Origin: GW2011-AR15 sp964512765
GTDB lineage: Archaea > Nanobdellota > Nanobdellia > Woesearchaeales > GW2011-AR15
NCBI GenBank assembly: GCA_964512765.1
Contig: CAZEKF010000002.1
Span: 1-64,000, forward strand
Direction of reading: 5' to 3'
Length of the DNA: 64,000 bases
In this document: piece by piece, positions 34,494-43,189 of the stretch
Layout: every line of letters starts with the position of its first letter
Numbering within the stretch: the stretch's first letter is position 1
The notes under the pieces: model-generated
What the model was told of the DNA's origin: nothing
Seen by the model: the letters and a program-made list of their open reading frames with translations, nothing else
Database searches by the model: none
Made by a program: the position numbers and the translations under genes

Positions 34494-35447
34494 ATGAAAA
34501 AAGCACAGTTTATAATTATTTTGTTAATAGTAGCGTTTTTAACTATAGGTCAGGAAAGTTGTGAGTCCGGTGAATCTAATAGTGGCACTAATAAAATTGA
34601 TCCTTACATTGGAGGAACAAGAGGTTTATCAATCCTGTTCGCAGATGGTGCGCCGCCAGATGAAGTTTTTGATAACAAACAATGGACATTTGATGTAGAA
34701 GTTAAGGTTGAAAATATCGGTGAAGCAGATGTGAAAAAAGAAGCAGTAAAAGTTACTCTTTCAGGACTTAACCCAACAGATTTTGGGAAATCTGAGTCAG
34801 ACTTTATTAAAAACAGTATTAATGAAGACCTTATCCCAACGTATAAAGATTTTGAAGGTAACGTTATTGAATCTCCTGAAGTGTTTGTTACATTTTCAGG
34901 ACTTACGTACCAACATGAACTATCAGGCAACCAAGAATTTCCTGTTAGAGCAGACGTTTGTTATACTTATGAAACAGAAGCTTCTGCTAACGGATGTATA
35001 AGACAAGATGTGTTATCAGTTGACCCAGATGCAGTTTGTCAAGTGAATGAAGAAAAAACAGTTTTTAACTCAGGCGGACCCATACAAATAACAAAGTTTA
35101 CTGAACAACCAAGCGGTTCGGATAAAATAAGATATTTATTCACAATATCGCACCAAGGTTCAGGTAGAGTTTATTTACCAGGGTCCAAATGTCCAAGATC
35201 AGAAAGATCTGCTGAAAATAAAGTGCATTTTAAAATTGAATCAAACGTTGCAGATTTGATTTGTAGTGGTTTAATTGACGGATCTGGAAAAGAAGGCGAT
35301 ATAATTTTGAACAACGGAGAAAGAGTAATACAGTGTGTACAACAAACATCAAGTAATTTAGATTATATTGATACAATAACCTTAACTTTGTCGTATGAGT
35401 ACAAAGAATTTATTGAAAAACCTTTATTGGTTAAAAAAAGCATTTAA
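34494..35447 (+). CDS. Predicted exported protein, GTRG paralogue 3 (cluster gene 5)
   Basis: About 317 aa from the ATG at 34494 (MKKAQFIIILLIVAFLTIG). The KKAQ leader plus hydrophobic helix resembles class III signals. A Cys follows (QESC), so lipid anchoring is also possible though the lipobox is poor. The motif GGTRGLSILFADGAPPDEVF, then WTFDVEVKVENIGEADVKKE, CYTYETEASANGC and HQGSGRVYLPGSKC, repeats the block order of genes 3 and 4. A TATA element (AAAAATTTATAACC) about 50 nt upstream suggests an extra internal promoter. The stop overlaps the convergent coiled-coil gene by 4 nt. Confidence 0.7.
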   Translation: MKKAQFIIILLIVAFLTIGQESCESGESNSGTNKIDPYIGGTRGLSILFADGAPPDEVFDNKQWTFDVEVKVENIGEADVKKEAVKVTLSGLNPTDFGKSESDFIKNSINEDLIPTYKDFEGNVIESPEVFVTFSGLTYQHELSGNQEFPVRADVCYTYETEASANGCIRQDVLSVDPDAVCQVNEEKTVFNSGGPIQITKFTEQPSGSDKIRYLFTISHQGSGRVYLPGSKCPRSERSAENKVHFKIESNVADLICSGLIDGSGKEGDIILNNGERVIQCVQQTSSNLDYIDTITLTLSYEYKEFIEKPLLVKKSI

Positions 35448-36367
35448 ATTATTTGATTTAATTTTTCTTTTATTCTTACTTTTATTTCATATACTTCTTT
35501 TTCTTTGTTATGATACTTAATTCTTAAATCTTTTAATTCCTTAAAGTACTTCATTAAATCTATGTTCAAAGAATCAATCCGTGCTTTGTATTCAATTTCT
35601 TTGTCAAGAAATTGTTTTGTTATTTGTTTAAGCTTTGTTTCAAGTTCTTTTTTCATAGCCCTTGTTTTCTCTTCAAGCTTTTTTTCGTTTCCCAGAGTGT
35701 TTTTGTCAAGATAATCAATCTTTTGTACTAATTTATTGTTTAGATTTTTAATTTTTTGATTTTGTTCTTCAATGTTTTTAGAAAGGTTAAGTAAATTATG
35801 GTATTTGTTTACTAAAAATGCATTTTTTTGTTTTTGTACCTCTAGTTCTTTTTTAAGATTAATCTTATCAGATTCATGCTGTTTTAAAATAGATTTATGG
35901 CTAGCATGTTGTAATTTCAAATTATCATTAATAACACCTAACTTTTTTTCAAAATTCTTTTTTAATAAGAACTGTATTTTTGCGTTTCTAACACGCAATT
36001 TGTTATGTTCTATTTTCAATTTTTTATATTCAGAATGAAGTCTTTTTAATGCTTGGTTTTTCTTTTTTTCAACTGTAAATTGAGTGTTATAGTTTGCAGT
36101 AAGTTTTTGATAATCACAATCAATTTTCTTCTTATATTTTCTAAACTCTTCATCTTTATGATGTAACACGCTAATAAGTTCGTTAATCCTTTTCTGAGTA
36201 TTTCCTTCTGTTAGATCTTGACTTTTTACTAAAAGATTTTTTAATCTTTTATTGTCTTGTTCTAACTGTAAAATTAATTCCATGTTACCAAGAAGACGTT
36301 TCATAACAGAGTCATTACTTTCTCTAGAAACCTTGTTGATCTTATCAAAATCCGGTAGTTTTAGCAT
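35444..36367 (-). CDS. Long coiled-coil protein
   Basis: 307 aa, almost wholly alpha-helical and rich in Lys, Glu, Leu, Asn and Gln from about residue 25 to the end, with heptad-like hydrophobic spacing (for example LIQLEQDN-type repeats near 33 and KNLNNKLVQKIDYL near 205). There is no signal, membrane segment or ATPase motif. It lies 12 nt downstream of the RFC small-subunit gene on the same strand, so it is probably co-transcribed. Coiled coils of this type act as scaffolds or in chromosome organisation. No family is recognised. Confidence 0.65.
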   Translation of the reverse strand: MLKLPDFDKINKVSRESNDSVMKRLLGNMELILQLEQDNKRLKNLLVKSQDLTEGNTQKRINELISVLHHKDEEFRKYKKKIDCDYQKLTANYNTQFTVEKKKNQALKRLHSEYKKLKIEHNKLRVRNAKIQFLLKKNFEKKLGVINDNLKLQHASHKSILKQHESDKINLKKELEVQKQKNAFLVNKYHNLLNLSKNIEEQNQKIKNLNNKLVQKIDYLDKNTLGNEKKLEEKTRAMKKELETKLKQITKQFLDKEIEYKARIDSLNIDLMKYFKELKDLRIKYHNKEKEVYEIKVRIKEKLNQII

Positions 36368-36379
36368 GAATAACCTCTT

Positions 36380-37339
36380 TCAACTGTTTTTTATAAGGGA
36401 GATGCCAGCTAGTAAAGCTTGTAATTGAATAAACTCGTCACTTCCTTCAATCATTCTAAATTCTATCTCTCCACATAACTTAATCATTTCCAGTTTTTTA
36501 AGGTTTTCTATATCTAAGCTCCAAATTAACGAAGAAACCTGTTTTATTAGATCAAGTCCAGATAATCCATTTTCAAACATTAATGTAAGAAGCTTTTTTC
36601 TTGCTTCTAAAAAATTATTGTTCATTGCTGTTTCAAGAACTTCTGTAACTTCTTTAGGTAATGCTTGAGATGCTATCTCATAGACAATCTTATCAGTTAT
36701 TTCTGTTGAGACCGCAGCTGAACTTTGTAACAAATTTTCAACTTTTCTACAATCGCCATTGCTAACTTCATACAATGCTTGTTTTCCTTGTTCTGTTATG
36801 TTTAACTTTTCATTTATAGAAATGGCTCCGATTATATCAAAAATATCTTTTTTTGGTAATGGTTTGAATTTGAAAACCACGCATCTACTTTGTATAGGAT
36901 CAATGATTTTGCTTGAATAATTGCAACTTAAAATAAAACGACATGTTCTAGTATAATTTTCCATTGTACGTCTTAACGCTTGCTGTGCTTCTCTTGTAAG
37001 CGCGTCACATTCATCTAAGAAAATTATTTTAAACGGAACATTCCCAATAGCTTTTGTACGGGCAAAATCTTTAACTTTGACACGGACAACGTCTATGCCT
37101 CTTTCATCACTTGCGTTTAGTTCTAAGAAATTATCTCTCCAGATTTCACCAAACAATTCACGAGCAACGACCAAAGAAAGGGTTGATTTTCCAACACCTG
37201 CTGGTCCCGCAAACAATAAATGCGGCATGTTTTTTTGTTTAACAAACGCTTCGACTCTCTTAACAATTTTATCCTGCCCTTTAACTTCTTTAAACGTTTT
37301 CGGCCTATACTTTTCTGTCCATATCATTACTTCTGCCAT
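36380..37339 (-). CDS. rfcS: Replication factor C small subunit
   Basis: About 319 aa. An AAA+ clamp loader with WTEKYRPKTFKEVKGQDKI at the N-terminus, Walker A GPAGVGKST near 42-50, LNASDERGIDVVRVKVKDFA, Walker B IIFLDECDAL, and the arginine-finger box FILSCNYSSKIIDPIQSRC. The C-terminal helical collar completes it. With the large subunit it loads PCNA onto primer ends. ATG 37339 (MAEVMIWTEKY) is preferred over the in-frame GTG at 37348. The length is typical. Confidence 0.95.
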   Translation of the reverse strand: MAEVMIWTEKYRPKTFKEVKGQDKIVKRVEAFVKQKNMPHLLFAGPAGVGKSTLSLVVARELFGEIWRDNFLELNASDERGIDVVRVKVKDFARTKAIGNVPFKIIFLDECDALTREAQQALRRTMENYTRTCRFILSCNYSSKIIDPIQSRCVVFKFKPLPKKDIFDIIGAISINEKLNITEQGKQALYEVSNGDCRKVENLLQSSAAVSTEITDKIVYEIASQALPKEVTEVLETAMNNNFLEARKKLLTLMFENGLSGLDLIKQVSSLIWSLDIENLKKLEMIKLCGEIEFRMIEGSDEFIQLQALLAGISLIKNS

Positions 37340-37375
37340 AACCTTCACAAAAACAGAATTAATTTAAAAAATTAA

Positions 37376-37657
37376 TTAAATAATATCTTCCTCAGCAATC
37401 ACCATAAAATCGCCCATGGCAATCACAGAACTAAACGGAATTAACATTCTATTTTGTTTATCTTTTTCAAGTTCTAATTTTTCAGTATAAACACTGGGAT
37501 TATTAACAACAATGTGAATTAACTCGCCAGATTTAGTTTCAAAGACTAAGTCACCGACTTCACCAAATCTTTTTCCTGTTTTACTAACTATAGTTTTACC
37601 TAACAATTGTTTTGAGAATTTCTTACTTTCATCTTCAAGAGACTTTTTTTCAGTCAT
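37376..37657 (-). CDS. PRC-barrel domain protein
   Basis: 93 aa: a short charged N-terminus, then a single PRC barrel (about 18-90) with LLGKTIVSKTGKRFGEVGDL, a typical opening, and ENRMLIPFSSVIAMGDFMVI-like closing strands. Archaeal PRC-barrel proteins of this size bind partners in RNA metabolism or cell division (CdpB-type). Which applies here cannot be told. It has its own promoter (TCTTTATATAACC on the minus strand) and a GGGGTAGG ribosome site. Confidence 0.8.
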   Translation of the reverse strand: MTEKKSLEDESKKFSKQLLGKTIVSKTGKRFGEVGDLVFETKSGELIHIVVNNPSVYTEKLELEKDKQNRMLIPFSSVIAMGDFMVIAEEDII

Positions 37658-37720
37658 TACAACCTACCCCAACATTTCGATGATAATTTAAAAACAAATT
37701 GGTTATATAAAGATTTCTAT

Positions 37721-38494
37721 TTAATGGTCAGGACCTTCCCACGGCATTACTAAATTTTCATCTTTAACAGCGTAATGCCAGTACATTCCAATTACTCCAA
37801 TTATGAGTCCAAAAAAAAGAGTGAGGATAGGTGACAGAAAAAATACCATTGCACTGCACGCAGCAACTACTCCCACTGTTAAAGTCCAGAAATGTACATG
37901 CGGATAAAACAAATAAAGTCCTGTATTTCCTGGAAGAGGAATTAACGCGTAAATTGCAAAAAGAATGTTCATTAAGATTAATTGCTTTACATAAGGATTA
38001 GCTTTGAATAATGAAAGAAATACAGCTAATAAAATATTAAAAAACGGTCCCATGAACCCTGCTTTTGCCCATTCCCAATCGTTTGTGTAATATCTAAATT
38101 CGCCTAACCTTGATGCAGTTAAATGTCTTATGTTAATTGCACCAGGTAAAAAAAACACTAACAAACCACGTGAAGCAAAAGTTATAACGAGAGCAACCAT
38201 TAAACCAAGAATGCCATATTCATACACAGGATCGTAACCATAGTATACTGCAACAAATCTTTGCCCGATTTGGCTAAATATTAATCCTATCAAAGCATAA
38301 AGAGTGCCAAGTAAGAAATTTGTTATACCAGTTACAAAGTCAAAGGAAGTATCTCCCCATTTCCCAAACGACCAGATGAATGCTATCATCAATACAGTTA
38401 CTAGACAATGTTTAATTTCTTCTTTTGAAAATGTAAACCCGTATCTTTTTAAATTATAAAAAAACGTCCTGTATTCTTTTGCATATGATCCCAT
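37721..38494 (-). CDS. Site-2-protease (M50) family homologue lacking the HExxH zinc motif
   Basis: 257 aa with six or so membrane segments. The order of motifs follows archaeal M50 membrane proteases: a helix ending where HExxH should be (LIFSQIGQRFVAVYYGYDP near 88), then FFLPGAINI (usually AAPGAVYI), GFMGPFFNILLAV (usually AGPLTNIILA) and a final IPLPGNTGLYLF (usually LPxPPLDG). The zinc residues H, E and H are replaced by S, Q and Q, and the distal Asp is missing, so proteolysis is not expected. It may act as a non-catalytic intramembrane binder. It lies 22 nt downstream of the TraB gene. Confidence 0.7.
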   Translation of the reverse strand: MGSYAKEYRTFFYNLKRYGFTFSKEEIKHCLVTVLMIAFIWSFGKWGDTSFDFVTGITNFLLGTLYALIGLIFSQIGQRFVAVYYGYDPVYEYGILGLMVALVITFASRGLLVFFLPGAINIRHLTASRLGEFRYYTNDWEWAKAGFMGPFFNILLAVFLSLFKANPYVKQLILMNILFAIYALIPLPGNTGLYLFYPHVHFWTLTVGVVAACSAMVFFLSPILTLFFGLIIGVIGMYWHYAVKDENLVMPWEGPDH

Positions 38495-38516
38495 ATTCTT
38501 TTATTTAAGGAAAATA

Positions 38517-39194
38517 CTATTTAAAAGTTTCTTTATCTAAATAAGATATAATGCCTTTCACATGCCCTGCACCGACAATTGCAAGTATTTTCTGTTCTGG
38601 GTAAGATAATGATAATTTGAGAAGTTTATCTGTCATAAACATATCACGTTCGTCTATTAATATTTTGTACAATGAAGGATAATTTTGTTTTGTATGTTCA
38701 ATTACATATTCAATGACGTCATTAGAGGGTAACTTTGAAAAATCAAATTTACCAAGTTCATTTTTACTAAAAACACCTTTTATAACATCAAATATCATTC
38801 TAATAATTTCTTTTTTCTTAAAATGCTTTGAAAACCGTTTAAGCGTAATTTGAATATTTCTGTCAATTAATGCAATCAAACAATTATTTTTCTCGCCAAG
38901 ATCTAAAGCAGTTAACATGTCTGAACCTGGTTCAATATTAACTAGCTTGCCGATTTTGTTTTGTGTGAACTCTCCAAACAAATAAAATAAAAAACCAGAT
39001 ATTCCTAGAGATCTGATTAAAACAAGATTTTTTGGACGTTTAACTTTATGTTTAAGACTGTAAACACGATTATTGTCAAGTTCCAAAGCAACAATGTCTG
39101 GTTGAAACTCATTAAATCCTTTTTTAATTTGTTGAATACTTTCTTCGGCAACATGCGAAGTCCCGATTAAACAAATATTATTGAATTGTTTCAT
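38517..39194 (-). CDS. TraB/PrgY family protein
   Basis: 225 aa. It has the family opening ICLIGTSHVAEESIQQIKKG, then PDIVALELDNNRVYSL with the conserved ELD..R, and the closing IVGAGHVKGIISYL. The two GxxH motifs and the Glu are the conserved residues of the TraB/GumN/TIKI fold, whose animal members are metal-dependent proteases. The usual C-terminal membrane helices of long archaeal TraB proteins are absent, so this is the short soluble form. Function in archaea is unknown. Confidence 0.85.
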   Translation of the reverse strand: MKQFNNICLIGTSHVAEESIQQIKKGFNEFQPDIVALELDNNRVYSLKHKVKRPKNLVLIRSLGISGFLFYLFGEFTQNKIGKLVNIEPGSDMLTALDLGEKNNCLIALIDRNIQITLKRFSKHFKKKEIIRMIFDVIKGVFSKNELGKFDFSKLPSNDVIEYVIEHTKQNYPSLYKILIDERDMFMTDKLLKLSLSYPEQKILAIVGAGHVKGIISYLDKETFK

Positions 39195-39201
39195 AAAATA
39201 T

Positions 39202-41157
39202 CTATTTCTTAGATTTAGACTTTCTTTTTATTTCTTCTGTTAATATATCAAGCAATTTTTCTTTAATACCTACACCTTGGACTTTATTAGCAAGTGCCCT
39301 GTTTTTGTACACTTTCAACAACCAATCTTTGTAAGCATCTTTTTTCAAAAGTTCTAAAAATCTTTCTTCACTAAAATTCTGTATTGAAACAATGAATTCA
39401 GGTAAATTCTTAGCTTTTCTTTCTCCGAAGTCAAAGTAGTTTCTTAGAATACTTGACTCTATTTTGGACCGTTTTTGTTTTTTTAACTGAACATTGCTAA
39501 GTCTTTTGACTGCAAAAATTAAAAATAAAACTAGAAGGATTGAAACAAACAGATACGCCAAAGGTTGTTTTATTGAACTAAAACTAGCGTCAAACAACAA
39601 AGATTTTTTGAATGTTTCACTGCCTAACACAACAGGGTTAAACTTTGCTTTTTCAATAATATATCTTGGCATGGTTTCTAATGGAAAAATTATTCCTGAA
39701 GTTAACAAGAAAAGTGTAGCAATGCTAACTGAAGCAAGCATAGCCATTTCTTCAGTGTTAAACATATACCCAATTAACATTCCGAACAAAATGAAAAATG
39801 ACATGATAAATAACAAAGATAATGAGATTATTCCAAACGAGTCAAGGAAGTTGATATCAAAATAAAATTGTGACACGCTTAATATTATTGTTACTTGTAA
39901 CAAAACAAGGATTAAACTTGTTAAATACGTTGCTAGAACGTATAACCAAGTTTTAGTTGGTGTTGTAAAGATTCTGAAATATGCTTTTGAATTTTTTTCC
40001 ATTATTATTAAAGTGGAGGGTAATAACAGTCCAATGAACATTATCAAAATCACGATCAAGCTTGGAAACAAAAATCCAAGGTTTGACTTTGACTCTGCAA
40101 TAGGTTTTATTTCAGTTGTTATTGGGGATACAATATTTTCAATATTAGTTATCTGGATAGAATTAATTTTTGAAATCATTTGGTTAACATTAGTTTCTAA
40201 GGCGTCAGAGTTTTCTTTTAATTTATTAGCTTTATCTTTTAGACTTGACAATTTATTTATGACGTCAGTGTTAACACTCTGCGCTCTGGTAAGTTTGTCT
40301 GTAAGTTGACTGAGTGCATAATCAATCTCATCCACCACACCTGACAATTCTTTAGAAGTTGAATTATGCGCATCTTTTATTGTGTCTTTAATATCATCGA
40401 ACGTGTCTTCAATCCTGTCAAGGTCGTCAGATTGATTGCTGTCCAATCCATTCCTGTCAAAATCGTTTACAAAGTCAAGACCGTCTTCTGCCAGGTCTAA
40501 AGTATCATCTTTTAAATCATCAAGTTGTGCTTTAATATCATCAATTGTAAACGAAACAGCACCTGCGCTGCTCGAATCAAGGTTTAAGTCACTTAAACTA
40601 TTTAACGAAGATACTGAATTGTCTAATATCAAAGTATTTTGTTGTTTTACTTCAGTTAACAATGACTGAGATTCTTCTAAATTTGTTTTTGTAATTAATA
40701 AAGTTGATACAATGTCATTTGTTAGTTCCTTACTTATATCCGCAGATACTTCACCAAACGAGCTTGATAAACTTGACATTACAAGATAAACTAAATTAAT
40801 TTTTGACTGGTCAACATGGAACGTGATAATACTAGATTTCTCATTTTGTATTTCTAATTCTGGTGGAAAAATAATACACGCATGTGTTTGTTGTTCTTTT
40901 ACACTTGCCACGCACAATTCTTCTGTATCATATTTTGTAACAGAAAAACTTTCATTGTTGAGTTTTGTAATAAAAGATTCGCTTAATTCAGAATATTCTT
41001 CTGAAAAAACTCCCATGTTTAAGTTAAAAGAACTTGTACTGAACGAAATACCAACCAAAACAATGATTAATAGTGGTCCTAAAATTAAAACTAAAGTTGA
41101 AACTCGGGATCGTAATAATAGCTTAATGTTTTTTTTAATTATAGTTTCAGTCTTCAT
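39202..41157 (-). CDS. ABC-2 type exporter permease with long external coiled coil
   Basis: 651 aa. One membrane helix near the N-terminus (about 18-38) is followed by a large external region of about 320 residues that is helical and Asp/Ser-rich (LDDLKDDTLDLAEDGLDF), as in YhgE/Pip-type permeases. Five membrane helices follow (about 365-565), including GLLLPSTLIIMEKNSKAYFR and LFLLTSGIIFPLETMPRYI, both typical of ABC-2 proteins. A cytoplasmic tail of about 90 residues ends the protein. It overlaps the ATPase gene by 4 nt. The substrate is unknown. Confidence 0.85.
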   Translation of the reverse strand: MKTETIIKKNIKLLLRSRVSTLVLILGPLLIIVLVGISFSTSSFNLNMGVFSEEYSELSESFITKLNNESFSVTKYDTEELCVASVKEQQTHACIIFPPELEIQNEKSSIITFHVDQSKINLVYLVMSSLSSSFGEVSADISKELTNDIVSTLLITKTNLEESQSLLTEVKQQNTLILDNSVSSLNSLSDLNLDSSSAGAVSFTIDDIKAQLDDLKDDTLDLAEDGLDFVNDFDRNGLDSNQSDDLDRIEDTFDDIKDTIKDAHNSTSKELSGVVDEIDYALSQLTDKLTRAQSVNTDVINKLSSLKDKANKLKENSDALETNVNQMISKINSIQITNIENIVSPITTEIKPIAESKSNLGFLFPSLIVILIMFIGLLLPSTLIIMEKNSKAYFRIFTTPTKTWLYVLATYLTSLILVLLQVTIILSVSQFYFDINFLDSFGIISLSLLFIMSFFILFGMLIGYMFNTEEMAMLASVSIATLFLLTSGIIFPLETMPRYIIEKAKFNPVVLGSETFKKSLLFDASFSSIKQPLAYLFVSILLVLFLIFAVKRLSNVQLKKQKRSKIESSILRNYFDFGERKAKNLPEFIVSIQNFSEERFLELLKKDAYKDWLLKVYKNRALANKVQGVGIKEKLLDILTEEIKRKSKSKK

Positions 41158-42098
41158 TTTTTCTTAGTAATATTAGTAAATACGTCTCTTAGTGATAATT
41201 TTGTAATTTTTACATCTAACAGATTCTCGTCAAGTTTTGATAGTACTTGTAACAATATTGAAAGTACTTTATCAGGTTTTAGTGTGTGAATAACCAATCT
41301 ATTACCTCTGTTTTCAAGTTCAAGTATCAACGGATCTTTTAGATTTTTCATAATTTTTTGATAATTACCAGGATAAGTTTCAACATGAATTTCTTGTCCT
41401 TTTGCAGTTTTATGTTTAAGTTCTTCAATTGTGCCAATGTCTTCTAACCGCCTTTCTGTCAAAATTCCAATCCGTGTACAAATAGTTTCAACTTCGTTCA
41501 AGTCGTGCGATGCAACAACAATTGTAGTACCTCGTTTGTTAATTTTTTTAATTAAGTTCCAGATATTTTTTGCAAGAATAGGGTCTAAATCAGAAGTAGG
41601 TTCGTCTAGAATTAAAACTTCAGGATTATGGATTAATGAACAGGCAATGTCTAACCTACGTTGCATACCTCCTGAAAGATTTTTTGCTAAAATATCACGT
41701 GCATGGTCAAGTTCGACAAGGTCAAGTATTGTGTTTATGTTTATGAGTCTTGCTTCTGTTGAAAGATTGTATAATGCACCAAAATAATCAAGGTTTTCAA
41801 AAACAGTTAATTTATTGTAAAAAGAAGGATGTTGTGCAGCAAACCCGAACCGTTTTTTAATTTCGTCAAGATTGTTTAGAACAGGTATGAAAGATTCATT
41901 AAGATTAAAATATACTTTTCCTGAGTCAGGTCTTAAAAAACCAATTAATGTGTTAAGAAAAGTAGTTTTACCGCTTCCTGAAGAACCAATAACACCGAAG
42001 ATCTCGCCAGATTTAACTTCAATGTCAATATTATCCAAAACTTTGTTTTGGTTGAATGATTTCTTTACATTATCAACTTTTATAATTATCCTATCCAT
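41154..42098 (-). CDS. ABC exporter ATP-binding protein
   Basis: About 314 aa. Walker A GVIGSSGSGKTTFLNTLIG near 36, Q-loop region FGFAAQHPSFYNKLTV, signature NLSGGMQRRLDIACSL, Walker B VLILDEPTSDLDP and the switch His in VVASHDLNEVE. The C-terminal extension (230-314) is typical of ABC-2 export ATPases. ATG 42098, behind an AAAGGGGAAA ribosome site, is preferred over the TTG at 42116. It pairs with the permease downstream. A membrane-tethered regulator lies upstream on the same strand. Confidence 0.92.
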   Translation of the reverse strand: MDRIIIKVDNVKKSFNQNKVLDNIDIEVKSGEIFGVIGSSGSGKTTFLNTLIGFLRPDSGKVYFNLNESFIPVLNNLDEIKKRFGFAAQHPSFYNKLTVFENLDYFGALYNLSTEARLININTILDLVELDHARDILAKNLSGGMQRRLDIACSLIHNPEVLILDEPTSDLDPILAKNIWNLIKKINKRGTTIVVASHDLNEVETICTRIGILTERRLEDIGTIEELKHKTAKGQEIHVETYPGNYQKIMKNLKDPLILELENRGNRLVIHTLKPDKVLSILLQVLSKLDENLLDVKITKLSLRDVFTNITKKK

Positions 42099-42158
42099 AT
42101 TTTTCCCCTTTTTCAACCAAACTTAATCATATATAGAATTTAAAGGTTTCTATTATGC

Positions 42159-42761
42159 TTATTTTCTTTTTTTGGTTATGAAACTAATTAAGGAGTATGT
42201 TAACAAAGCAAACATGCTTCCAATGAAAAACCACATTGCAAAGTTATGATCCGAATTGATAACTGTGTTGGCTGCTTCTGGCATTGCTTTTGCAACAAGT
42301 TCAGCACTTTCTTCTTGAACGAGATCTACAGCAGTTCTTGTTGCTCCAAACGTTGCTACTTTTGCCATAGGTTTATAGAAATACTTTAGTGCAAACGTTC
42401 CTAGTGCAGATATTAAAACAACAGGCAGAAATTCTTTAAGTTTTTGTCTTAACACATTAGACTTCTTAGGTGCAATAATTACATATTTGTTTGATAGCGA
42501 GTAATGATTTATTTTTTTACCTTTCTTAGAATAAGTGTAATGATCATCATTAACCAACTTTGCTTTAACTAATAGTCCCATGTTATAATGCGCAGTCGAT
42601 AACGGAATTTTTAATTGTTTTGAAAGTTCTGTTTCAGTAACGTATTCTTTAGTTGACATTAAATCCAAGATTTTTCTAGCAGTGTCATTACTTAACACTT
42701 GAGCTAATTTCTTAGATTTGTCTTCGTCCAAGCTAACAAGTAAAAATGATTCGTCTGTCAT
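42159..42761 (-). CDS. Winged-helix transcription regulator with two C-terminal membrane helices
   Basis: About 200 aa from MTDESFLLVSLDEDKS. An ArsR-like winged helix spans about 15-90 (LSNDTARKILDLMSTKEYVT, then ELSKQLKIPLSTAHYNMGLL). Two hydrophobic segments follow: about 112-128, and about 175-195 near the C-terminus, with a basic end (FITKKRK). It is therefore a DNA-binding protein tied to the membrane. It lies 60 nt upstream of the ABC exporter genes on the same strand and probably regulates them. ATG 42761 is chosen over the upstream start, which lies within the divergent promoter. Confidence 0.8.
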   Translation of the reverse strand: MTDESFLLVSLDEDKSKKLAQVLSNDTARKILDLMSTKEYVTETELSKQLKIPLSTAHYNMGLLVKAKLVNDDHYTYSKKGKKINHYSLSNKYVIIAPKKSNVLRQKLKEFLPVVLISALGTFALKYFYKPMAKVATFGATRTAVDLVQEESAELVAKAMPEAANTVINSDHNFAMWFFIGSMFALLTYSLISFITKKRK

Positions 42762-42779
42762 ACAATAAAGGAGAAGAAA

Positions 42780-42796
42780 ACATATATTTAAATAAT
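42780..42796 (+). promoter_or_regulatory. TATA promoter of the 111-aa membrane protein
   Basis: ACATATATTTAAATAAT lies 25-40 nt before the GTG at 42821, which decides that start in favour of the longer upstream frame. The same region must serve the divergent regulator gene. Confidence 0.5.
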
Positions 42797-42820
42797 TGGA
42801 TAGGTTCAACCCGGATTAAA

Positions 42821-43156
42821 GTGAAAAAACTTTTCATCAAGCTTAGGGATTTATTAATTCAGTTAAAAGTTTACATGAGCCGAACAAGTAGTTACATTAG
42901 TTTGGTTAATACAGGTATGATCCTGTTCTTATTTTTATCAAATTTAGAAAAGTACAATGTTGATATTGAAATTAAAGACATGATTATCCCAATATTTATT
43001 ATAGGACTAATGGGCATGTTTTTGTTTGGTTATTTAGAAGATAAACTTGGTTTTTACCAACAAGAACAAAAAACTACACAGTCACGAAGTCCATATTTGA
43101 AAGAGATCATTGACAGATTGGACAAAGTTGAGAAGAAACTTGATAAAAAGAAATAA
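42821..43156 (+). CDS. Small two-helix membrane protein with C-terminal coiled coil
   Basis: About 111 aa from the GTG at 42821, leaderless behind the TATA at 42780. The N-terminus is amphipathic and basic. Two hydrophobic segments follow (LVNTGMILFLFLSNL and MIIPIFIIGLMGMFLFGYL), then a charged helix (EIIDRLDKVEKKLDKKK) that should face the cytoplasm. The 42746 frame start would overlap the divergent regulator gene. No family is recognised. Confidence 0.6.
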   Translation: MKKLFIKLRDLLIQLKVYMSRTSSYISLVNTGMILFLFLSNLEKYNVDIEIKDMIIPIFIIGLMGMFLFGYLEDKLGFYQQEQKTTQSRSPYLKEIIDRLDKVEKKLDKKK

Positions 43157-43173
43157 CCTTTAAAAATAAATTT
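43155..43173 (+). promoter_or_regulatory. TATA promoter of the RNase P RNA gene
   Basis: AACCTTTAAAAATAAATTT is a BRE/TATA element centred about 26 nt before the first base of the RNA's P1 helix, the spacing expected for archaeal transcription start. Confidence 0.6.
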
Positions 43174-43189
43174 ATTCTACTATGCTTTT

